From Thalassotalea sp. (GTDB lineage Bacteria > Pseudomonadota > Gammaproteobacteria > Enterobacterales > Alteromonadaceae): 64,000 bases of DNA. Below, in pieces: positions 17,523 through 23,800 of this stretch. Position 1 is the stretch's first letter. Each line of letters starts with the position of its first letter. The position numbers and the translations under genes are program-made. The stretch is from contig JAQWHD010000050.1 in NCBI GenBank assembly GCA_029237915.1, positions 79,866-143,865 of the forward strand, read 5' to 3'. The notes below the pieces were generated by a model that was not told the origin of the DNA, did no database searches, and was given only the letters and a program-made list of their open reading frames with translations.

Positions 17523-17867
17523 ATGTCTTCAGATCATTTCGGCACCAGTGCCAATTATAAAAGCAAAGAACAAGGTTATCGAGATAGAGCCCTAAAACTA
17601 TTTCCATGGATTTGTGGCCGCTGTGCTAGAGAATTCGTTTATTCAAATATAAAAGAGCTTACTGTGCATCATGTTGACCATGATCATACCAATAACCCGC
17701 AAGACGGTAGCAATTGGGAATTATTGTGTATTTATTGTCATGACAATGAGCATGCTAAGTATACCGATCAAGAACAATACACTCGTGAAGTTAAAGCGGG
17801 TGAAAATGATCACCAAGCGGCAACTCACAATCCGTTTGCCGATTTAAAGTCGATGTTGAAAAAGTAA
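17523..17867 (+). CDS. yajD: YajD family HNH nuclease-like protein
   Basis: A 114-residue protein with a zinc-linked HNH fold. C-G-R-C-A-R-E-F (about residues 32-39) and C-I-Y-C-H-D-N-E-H (about 72-80) supply the two Cys pairs. V-H-H-V-D-H-D-H between them is the catalytic H-H segment, and N-W-E-L-L-C is the conserved central Asn region. The family is probably a small DNA endonuclease; no biological role is established as far as I know. The start is preceded by AGGA, and the same start region is duplicated 93 bases upstream. Confidence 0.85.
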   Translation: MSSDHFGTSANYKSKEQGYRDRALKLFPWICGRCAREFVYSNIKELTVHHVDHDHTNNPQDGSNWELLCIYCHDNEHAKYTDQEQYTREVKAGENDHQAATHNPFADLKSMLKK

Positions 17868-17872
17868 ACGTT

Positions 17873-18433
17873 TTAACTAACTTCTTGTTTAACTAATTCA
17901 CTAACAATCAGCTTTAACAGAAAGGTCTCTCGCACAATCGATAGGCCTTTTTTGCTACTCTTTGCCATGGTTTCTTCATTGTGGGCAATGGCATCAAAAA
18001 TGTTCATCCACACTGGTGTCATACCGTTTTGAATTTCATGGGCTTCAAATTCAGGCGCAAGTAATTCGTCATCTATAGTGCAAACGTAGCAGAAAGACTC
18101 CATGTGCACTATGTCGAAATCATCTTTATACCAAGGGCGAAACTCTTCATATAGACCAAATTCAGCCAGTACATTAACGTTTTGCGCGCCAGTTTCTTCT
18201 TTGAGTTCTCGAACCAAACCTGCAATACAATCTTCACCTTCATCAATGCCGCCACCAGGTAGGGTGTAGTCGTGATAGCGCTCGGTATACAATAATAATA
18301 TATCATCACCTTTTAACACTATGCCACGCGCAGCTTTGCGATTAAATTGCGTGCCTTGTTGATTGTTAACTAGTTGGCTAATGTCAGGATGTATTGTTGA
18401 TTTTAATAAGCGCATGGTCTCGATATTGGTCAT
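17873..18433 (-). CDS. NUDIX hydrolase
   Basis: A 186-residue protein with the complete Nudix box: G-G-G-I-D-E-G-E-D, then R-E-L-K-E-E-T-G-A (about residues 80-103), the metal-binding helix that hydrolyses nucleoside diphosphate derivatives. G-I-V-L-K-G-D-D-I-L-L-L before it is the usual first strand. The substrate cannot be deduced. It converges on yajD with a five-base gap and diverges from rsuA, so a shared upstream region of 130 bases serves both. Confidence 0.85.
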   Translation of the reverse strand: MTNIETMRLLKSTIHPDISQLVNNQQGTQFNRKAARGIVLKGDDILLLYTERYHDYTLPGGGIDEGEDCIAGLVRELKEETGAQNVNVLAEFGLYEEFRPWYKDDFDIVHMESFCYVCTIDDELLAPEFEAHEIQNGMTPVWMNIFDAIAHNEETMAKSSKKGLSIVRETFLLKLIVSELVKQEVS

Positions 18434-18563
18434 GAGTGGTCTTGATAGGCTGGCATTATACTTACTTTTAAGGTTAATAAAATTGCTATTGTAAACCTAG
18501 CTATTGTAACCATAACTGCCTGAGTTAAAATAAGGCATTAATTTACTATGACTCAATCTTTAT

Positions 18564-19295
18564 ATGCAACGTAGCCGTTTAGATAAATTTATCAGCCAAA
18601 AACTTAAAGTACCTAAAAAAGATGTACGCCTAATGCTGGCACAAAAACGCGTACGAGTTAATGGTGAGCTAGCTGTTGATATTGATTTTATTGTCGATAA
18701 ATTTTCAATGGTTGAAGTCGATGGTGCTAGTTTACAAGCAAATATTGCCAGCTATGTTATGTTGCATAAACCGGTTGGTGTGGTCAGTGCGACTAAAGAC
18801 GATAAACATAAAACGGTTATCGATTTACTCGATATAAACGACTACCCAAACAAGCATGAATTGCATATTGTTGGCCGCTTAGATTTAAATACTTCAGGGT
18901 TAATATTATTAACCAATGATAGTAGTTGGTCAGAAAGCCTAGCCTTGCCAGATAAAAAAGTGGCAAAAGTGTATCGAGTCACCTTAGAAAATCCAATTAA
19001 TACTGATGAATTACAGCAGCAATACCAGTCAGCTTTTGCTAAAGGCATGTACTTTTCTTATGAAGACATTACTACCAAACCTGCAACATTAGAGTTTATT
19101 ACTGCTCATGAAGTGCTAATAACTCTTGAAGAAGGCAAATATCACCAAATAAAACGCATGTTTGGTCGCTTTCAAAACCCGGTTATTGGCCTACATCGCT
19201 TATCTGTGGGTAACTTACAACTAGATAGTAACTTGTTGGTTACAAAAAGTAGGCAATTAACTGCGTGTGAAATTAACAATATCAGTGTAAAATAG
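18564..19295 (+). CDS. rsuA: 16S rRNA pseudouridine(516) synthase RsuA
   Basis: A 243-residue protein. An N-terminal S4 RNA-binding domain (S-R-L-D-K-F-I-S-Q ... R-V-R-V-N-G-E) is followed by the RsuA-family catalytic domain: M-L-H-K-P-V-G-V-V-S-A-T, then G-R-L-D-L-N-T-S-G-L with the catalytic Asp, T-K-P-A-T-L-E and G-K-Y-H-Q-I-K-R-M-F. This pattern is closer to RsuA than to RluB or RluE. It converts U516 of 16S rRNA to pseudouridine. The gene before it is divergent; the DUF3622 gene follows on the same strand. Confidence 0.85.
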   Translation: MQRSRLDKFISQKLKVPKKDVRLMLAQKRVRVNGELAVDIDFIVDKFSMVEVDGASLQANIASYVMLHKPVGVVSATKDDKHKTVIDLLDINDYPNKHELHIVGRLDLNTSGLILLTNDSSWSESLALPDKKVAKVYRVTLENPINTDELQQQYQSAFAKGMYFSYEDITTKPATLEFITAHEVLITLEEGKYHQIKRMFGRFQNPVIGLHRLSVGNLQLDSNLLVTKSRQLTACEINNISVK

Positions 19296-19381
19296 CGCCA
19301 TTATTATTTTCAGCACAAAAACGCTGTGAACTTGTACGTATCATTTGATTAATTCGTACCTTTTAAAATTTAGGAATACCC

Positions 19382-19978
19382 ATGAGCAAAGCGCCAAAAT
19401 ATAGTTTCCGTGTTGTTGAAAAACGCAACAAAACTTGGACAGCTGAAATCCAACGTCAAGCAACATCTAAGAAGAAAGTTGTATCGAAACGCCAAACTGA
19501 TTTTGCTACCGAAGCTGAAGGTGTTACTTGGGCTGAAGCACAGCTAAAAGAAATTTTAGCGACATTAGTTGCTAAGAATAAGCGCCATGATGATGAGCGA
19601 GCTGAGCAATATCAAGAGAAGTTAAAGCAAGCTGAACTGCAAGCCGCAAGCGACAAGTTAGCTGAGTCTTATGATGGCGAAGATAATGAAGTAGTTGCAA
19701 CGCAAGAAAGCACGGAAGAAGTAATTGTTGAAACCGTGACAAATGAAGCATCAACGCAAGATTCTGTAGAAACAACGGACGAAACAAAAACTGTTGCTAA
19801 GTTCGACTTCGAAATCGAGTTAGAAGAAGCAGAGCAAGCTGAAAAAGAAGCGGCAACTGCTGCTAAGAAAAAAGCCAAAGCAGCAAAGAAAGCTAAAGCC
19901 GAAGACGTTGTGGTTGAAGACGACGCACCAACAGTTGATGGCAGCGAAGAAGTAAACTCTATTTACTTAAACAAGTAA
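19382..19978 (+). CDS. DUF3622-like protein with long acidic/Ala-Lys tail
   Basis: A 198-residue soluble protein. Residues 1-60 (Y-S-F-R-V-V-E-K, T-W-T-A-E-I-Q-R-Q, V-V-S-K-R-Q-T-D-F-A-T-E-A-E) match my recollection of DUF3622, usually 70-90 residues in vibrios and relatives. The remaining 130 residues form a low-complexity Glu/Ala/Lys/Thr extension, likely helical or disordered, including an A-A-K-K-K-A-K-A-A-K-K-A stretch. AGGAATA precedes the ATG. Function unknown; the tail is the unusual part. It ends at a strong bidirectional terminator. Confidence 0.68.
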   Translation: MSKAPKYSFRVVEKRNKTWTAEIQRQATSKKKVVSKRQTDFATEAEGVTWAEAQLKEILATLVAKNKRHDDERAEQYQEKLKQAELQAASDKLAESYDGEDNEVVATQESTEEVIVETVTNEASTQDSVETTDETKTVAKFDFEIELEEAEQAEKEAATAAKKKAKAAKKAKAEDVVVEDDAPTVDGSEEVNSIYLNK

Positions 19979-19986
19979 ATAAATAT

Positions 19987-20005
19987 CAAGGTGTCAGACA
20001 CCTTG
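19987..20005. repeat. Perfect 19-nt inverted repeat
   Basis: CAAGGTGTCAGACACCTTG: 9-bp arms around one base, nine bases past the DUF3622 stop and before a second, stronger hairpin. The single-base loop is too tight for an ordinary RNA hairpin, so a protein-binding palindrome is possible. Confidence 0.75.
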
Positions 20006-20019
20006 CTAGGTATTGAAAT

Positions 20020-20048
20020 AAAAAAACGAGCTAATTAGCTCGTTTTTT
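20020..20048. terminator. Bidirectional terminator
   Basis: The palindrome ACGAGCTAATTAGCTCGT with a run of A before and a run of T after, between the convergent DUF3622 and FAD-dehydrogenase genes. Confidence 0.9.
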
Positions 20049-20085
20049 GTTTTTGAAATTTAAATAATTTAGAAGCTAGGCTGAG

Positions 20086-21699
20086 CTATTTAGCGAATTG
20101 CTTCATCATAGCTAACGCCATCGCCTCAGCAACTTTAATTCCATCAATACCTGCTGATAATATACCGCCAGCATAACCAGCACCTTCACCTGCAGGGTAT
20201 AAGCCTTTAACATTTAAGCTCGTCATTAGCTCTTTATCGCGAGTTATTTGAATTGGCGATGATGTACGAGTCTCTACAGCTGTTAAGGTTGCATCTTTCA
20301 TTGAGAACCCTTTGATTTTACGCTCAAACGCCGGAATAGCTTCTCTAATCGCCTCAATTGCATAAGCAGGTAATGTTTCAGCTAAATCACAATAAGTAAC
20401 ACCAGGCTTGTATGAAGGCACTACCTCACCATGTTCACCACTTGCACGTCCTGCTAAGAAGTCGCCAACTAATTGTGCTGGCGCATCGTAAGTTGAACCA
20501 CCTAGCTTAAAGGCCGTTTCTTCCAGGCGACGTTGAAATTCAATACCCGCTAATACATCGCCCGGATAATCTTCAGGTGAAATACCAACCACAATCGCGC
20601 TGTTTGCGTTACGCTCATGACGAGAGTATTGACTCATGCCATTTGTTACTAATCGACCTTCTTCTGAGGCAGCTGCAACTACAGTTCCACCTGGGCACAT
20701 ACAGAAACTGTAAACCGAGCGACCATTACTACAATGATGTACTAATTTATAATCAGCGGCGCCAAGAATAGGGTGGCCAGCATTTTTACCAAAACGAGCT
20801 TCATCAATAACTGATTGCTCGTGCTCGATTCTAAACCCAACAGAGAAAGGTTTCGCTTTAATATAAACGCCTTTATCAAATAACATTTTAAATGTGTCGC
20901 GAGCACTGTGGCCAATAGCGAAAGCAACGAAGTTTGTCTCTATTTTGCTGCCATCCGATAAGGTTAAGCTTTTAATTTGCTCGTCTTCAATTTCGATATC
21001 GTCAACACGTTGACTAAAGCGTACTTCGCCGCCAAGTTCAGTAATACGCGCGCGCATTTTCTCGACCATGGTAACGAGTTTAAAGGTACCAATATGCGGC
21101 TTACTTACATATAGAATTTCATCAGGAGCACCTGCATCAACAAACTCATGCAAAACTTTGCGTGAGTAATGTTTAGGATCTTTTACTTGGCTATATAGTT
21201 TACCATCAGAGAAAGTACCTGCGCCGCCTTCACCAAATTGCACATTAGATTCAGTGTTTAATACTTTTTTGCGCCAAAAGCCAAAGGTATCTTTAGTACG
21301 TTCACGTACTTCTTTACCACGTTCAAGAATGATTGGTTTAAAGCCCATTTGCGCTAATAACAAGCCAACAAACAAACCACAAGGACCTAAGCCAACAACA
21401 ACTGGGCGTTGTGGTAATTCTTCCGGAGCTTGTGCCACAAATTTATAGCTTGTATCTGGACTTTGTCTTACTAACTGATTATTAGCATGTCGCTCTAAAA
21501 GCTCTTCATTGATAGTGGTATCAACATCGAGTGTATAAATAAGCGTTATTTTGCTTTTTTGACGGGCGTCGTAGCCACGTTTAAACATTGTGAAATCAAT
21601 TAATTGGTCTTCGCTGATCTGTAAAATATCGAGTACTGCTTGCTGCAGCTCTTCTGGTTGATGATTGAGATCTAATTGCACATTGGTTAAACGTAACAT
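20086..21699 (-). CDS. FAD-dependent dehydrogenase (COG2509-like)
   Basis: A 537-residue protein. An N-terminal domain of about 95 residues precedes the dinucleotide-binding motif V-V-G-L-G-P-C-G-L-F-V-G. Then come I-L-E-R-G (ribose-binding acid), F-G-E-G-G-A-G-T-F-S-D-G-K-L, and, near the end, G-L-Y-P-A-G-E-G-A-G-Y-A-G-G-I, the second FAD motif. V-C-M-C-P-G-G-type residues appear as F-C-M-C-P-G-G-T-V. This architecture is the widespread uncharacterised FAD-dependent dehydrogenase family. Its substrate is unknown. The upstream 430 bases are mostly repeat DNA. Confidence 0.85.
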   Translation of the reverse strand: MLRLTNVQLDLNHQPEELQQAVLDILQISEDQLIDFTMFKRGYDARQKSKITLIYTLDVDTTINEELLERHANNQLVRQSPDTSYKFVAQAPEELPQRPVVVGLGPCGLFVGLLLAQMGFKPIILERGKEVRERTKDTFGFWRKKVLNTESNVQFGEGGAGTFSDGKLYSQVKDPKHYSRKVLHEFVDAGAPDEILYVSKPHIGTFKLVTMVEKMRARITELGGEVRFSQRVDDIEIEDEQIKSLTLSDGSKIETNFVAFAIGHSARDTFKMLFDKGVYIKAKPFSVGFRIEHEQSVIDEARFGKNAGHPILGAADYKLVHHCSNGRSVYSFCMCPGGTVVAAASEEGRLVTNGMSQYSRHERNANSAIVVGISPEDYPGDVLAGIEFQRRLEETAFKLGGSTYDAPAQLVGDFLAGRASGEHGEVVPSYKPGVTYCDLAETLPAYAIEAIREAIPAFERKIKGFSMKDATLTAVETRTSSPIQITRDKELMTSLNVKGLYPAGEGAGYAGGILSAGIDGIKVAEAMALAMMKQFAK

Positions 21700-21820
21700 T
21701 AATGGTTTTCCGTAAATTGTATGTGATTTTTGTCATACTGCGCACACCTCCATAGATGGAGAAGGTAGAGCGAAGCAGGTTGCCCGAACCGAGGTCGGCA
21801 CCTTAAATAAGATTGCGGCC

Positions 21821-22021
21821 TTCGCCACAAGGACGCTAATTTCGCCATAAGGACGCTAGTTTCGCCACAAGGACGCTAATTTCGCCACAAGGACGCTAGT
21901 TTCGTCACAATGACGCTAATTTTCGCCATAAGGACGCTAGTTTGGCCACAATGGCGCTAGTTTTCGTCACAAGGACGCTAGTTTTCGCCACAATGGCGCT
22001 AATTTTCGTCATACTGGCGTA
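21821..22021. repeat. Ten-unit tandem array of a 20/21-nt repeat
   Basis: Consensus TTTCGCCACAAGGACGCTAGT; units vary as CGCC/CGTC, CACAA/CATAA, GGACGC/TGGCGC and AGT/AAT. There are no spacers. The array begins right after AAGATTGCGGCC and its last unit runs into a hairpin of the form CGTCATACTGGC. The preceding 120 bases (21700-21820) hold no gene that I can see; they include a GTCATACTG start and a CTCCATAGATGGAG palindrome, probably more of the same repeat family. Confidence 0.92.
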
Positions 22022-22032
22022 GGCCAGTATCT
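22006..22032. repeat. REP-like hairpin closing the array
   Basis: ATACTGGC GTAG GCCAGTAT, an 8-bp perfect stem with a four-base loop, preceded by TTCGTC. The same CGTCAT-stem layout recurs, decayed, at the end of the second array and in the element near 38850. Confidence 0.75.
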
Positions 22033-22133
22033 TTATTTTACCTGATCATGGCGCGCATACAAACAAGAGATTGAAATTGTCGCAAAGCAAGGTATGATCT
22101 AGCTAATTAATTATGAAAACGAGTACCACCTAG

Positions 22134-22463
22134 ATGGCGTTTGTTGTAACCGACAATTGTATCCAATGTAAATACACCGATTGTGTTGCAGTATGTCCTG
22201 CCGATGCATTTTTTGAAGGGCCGAACTTTCTGGTGATAAGCCCGGACGATTGCATCGATTGTGACTTATGCCCAGTAGAATGTCCTGCCGGCGCTATATT
22301 TCAAGAAGATGATGTGCCAGAAGACCAAAAAGAGTTCATTAAACTTAATGCTGAACTATCACAAATTTGGCCTAGGATCACCGAAGTTAAAGCCGCGCCA
22401 GAGGATGCTAAAGAGTGGGATGGTGTACCGAATAAGATTGAAAATCTAATAATTGAAGAATAG
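22134..22463 (+). CDS. fdxA: Ferredoxin FdxA (7Fe-8S type)
   Basis: A 109-residue ferredoxin. Residues 1-60 hold [14 protein letters not shown] (ligands for the 3Fe-4S cluster plus one for the other) and [12 protein letters not shown] (4Fe-4S). The C-terminal half, with I-W-P-R-I-T and D-A-K-E-W-D-G, is the extension typical of FdxA in proteobacteria. It carries electrons in the cytoplasm; the partner is unknown. It is flanked on both sides by arrays of the same repeat. Confidence 0.93.
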   Translation: MAFVVTDNCIQCKYTDCVAVCPADAFFEGPNFLVISPDDCIDCDLCPVECPAGAIFQEDDVPEDQKEFIKLNAELSQIWPRITEVKAAPEDAKEWDGVPNKIENLIIEE

Positions 22464-22537
22464 ATAGTGAAAAATAAGATTGCGGTATGCACCACAATGA
22501 CGGTATCAGAACAAGATTGCGGCCCCGACACTTGCTC

Positions 22538-22577
22538 CTCGATAACTGCTCCTGCGTTATTCTACCTACATACGTCC
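22538..22577. repeat. Dispersed 40-nt repeat, copy 1
   Basis: Shares CTCGA-AAC-GCTCCTGCGTT-TTCTACCTA-CGTCC with 38868-38907 (34 of 40 bases by eye). It lies within the 220-base gap between fdxA and the YgjP-like gene, after AAGATTGCGGCC. Confidence 0.7.
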
Positions 22578-22618
22578 TGTATTAGTGCAGTGTTCTTATA
22601 AGTTGCGTCCATGCAACG

Positions 22619-22683
22619 ATTCGCCACAATGACCCTAATTTTTCGCCGCAATGACTCTATTTTTTCGTCATACTGGCTTAGGT
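22619..22683. repeat. Second, three-unit array of the 20-nt repeat family
   Basis: Units begin TTCGCCACAATGACCCTAAT, TTTCGCCGCAATGACTCTAT and TTTCGTCATACTGGCTTAGG. Same unit and same ending (CGTCATACTGGC) as the array upstream of fdxA, in the same orientation, but the closing hairpin arm is lost. It abuts the stop of the convergent YgjP-like gene. Confidence 0.85.
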
Positions 22684-23190
22684 CTAATAAATCTCACCAA
22701 TAAACTCCACCTGCGTTAAGTACAAGCGCAGTTCAAATTCTACCTGATGATAATCAGGCATCATGTGCAGGCATAATTTATAAAATGCTTTGTTGTGATC
22801 TTTCTCTTTTAAATGCGCTAATTCGTGCACCACTATCATGGTTAAAAACTCAATTGGGGTGTTCTTAAATAGGGCAGCTACGCGCAGTTCATTTTTACTT
22901 TTCAGCTTACTACCTTGCACTCTTGAAACGTAAGTGTGTAAACCAAGGGCGTTATTAATGACGTGGATTTTATTATCAAAAGCTATTTTGCTTAAAGGTG
23001 CGGACTTTTTTAGGTATTGATTCTTTAAGTCCTGAACAAATTCGCGTAACTGATTATCGTTACCAATTGAATGTGTCTTTGGATATTTTTTTAGTAAAAA
23101 CTTATCTAAACGTTTTTCATCAATCAAGGTTTTTACTTGTGCTTGTACACTTGGCGAGTAGGCTGATAAATATTTTAATGGTACAGACAT
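22684..23190 (-). CDS. YgjP-like M48-type metallopeptidase
   Basis: A 168-residue protein with V-V-H-E-L-A-H-L-K-E-K-D-H-N-K-A-F near residue 120: an H-E-x-x-H zinc site with the following H-x3-F-Y as in YgjP/SprT-like small proteases. L-G-L-H-T-Y-V-S-R-V-Q-G-S and N-E-L-R-V-A-A-L-F are the preceding strands of the family. No signal peptide, so cytoplasmic. Its substrate is unknown. It is the first gene to the left of the M1 peptidase operon but is separated from it by a terminator. Confidence 0.78.
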   Translation of the reverse strand: MSVPLKYLSAYSPSVQAQVKTLIDEKRLDKFLLKKYPKTHSIGNDNQLREFVQDLKNQYLKKSAPLSKIAFDNKIHVINNALGLHTYVSRVQGSKLKSKNELRVAALFKNTPIEFLTMIVVHELAHLKEKDHNKAFYKLCLHMMPDYHQVEFELRLYLTQVEFIGEIY

Positions 23191-23229
23191 AGTATGCTCT
23201 AAGATTGGTATTAATAACGACTAAAAGTA

Positions 23230-23260
23230 AAAAAGCGAATTAGTCACCTAATCCGCTTTT
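23230..23260 (-). terminator. Terminator after the M1 peptidase / DUF6702 operon
   Basis: On the minus strand, AAAAGCGGATTAG, loop, CTAATTCGCTTTT followed by T-rich sequence; one mismatch in a 13-bp stem. It is 43 bases past the DUF6702 stop. Confidence 0.82.
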
Positions 23261-23302
23261 CGTTATTTTAACAGCTATCATTTAACAATCAAATCAGTAG
23301 TA

Positions 23303-23800
23303 CTAATCAATTGTTAGTTTTTGCCAATCGTCATCATCGCTTAAACGAACCGAACGCGTTTTGCCATCACGTTCAACGTTGATTTGATTAATTTGGCCAG
23401 GCCAAACTTCTTGTAAAGCGCGCATTTGGATATACACGCTTTTAATGGTTTTCGGCTGTTTTATCTCTTGGTACACCCAAAAGAATTTACCTTCTATTTC
23501 ATAGCCAACGCTGCCTAGTTCAAGCAGTTGCTTGTTTTCATCGCCTAAGCGAAATTGCTGTTGAATGTAGTTAGCAAAATCTTTTTGCGTTTCATCACTT
23601 TTTATAATATCGGTGTGCTTCTTTAGTATTCGGCCAAGCGCGTGCTCAGCATCATGAATATAAAAGCGATGCGAAACTTCAATATTGCCAGTGTTGTTGT
23701 TAAACAATACGGTAGTGTAAGCTTCTTTTTGTTGATGAGCGGCAACAAGGCTACTCATTAACAAGGTGATAGTTATAAATAGTAGATGAAAAATACGCAT
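23303..23800 (-). CDS. DUF6702-like periplasmic protein
   Basis: A 165-residue precursor with a signal peptide (residues 1-21, S-S-L-V-A-A-H). The mature start A-H-Q-Q-K-E-A-Y-T-T-V-L, then I-E-V-S-H-R-F-Y-I-H-D-A-E-H-A-L, fits the DUF6702 pattern as I remember it: an N-terminal His and a strand followed by an H/D segment. The start codon overlaps the stop of the M1 peptidase (TAATG), so translation is coupled. It may be an accessory or substrate-presenting partner of the peptidase; that is inferred only from the overlap. Confidence 0.72.
   Translation of the reverse strand: MRIFHLLFITITLLMSSLVAAHQQKEAYTTVLFNNNTGNIEVSHRFYIHDAEHALGRILKKHTDIIKSDETQKDFANYIQQQFRLGDENKQLLELGSVGYEIEGKFFWVYQEIKQPKTIKSVYIQMRALQEVWPGQINQINVERDGKTRSVRLSDDDDWQKLTID

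Noticed and set aside
21740..21815. Possible tRNA or structured RNA in the gap before the array
   Set aside because: It has GC-rich stretches but no cloverleaf, anticodon arm or CCA end can be drawn; more likely repeat DNA.
21821..22021. CRISPR array upstream of fdxA
   Set aside because: The units are contiguous 20-21-mers without spacers, vary between copies, and no cas gene is near; it is a tandem repeat.
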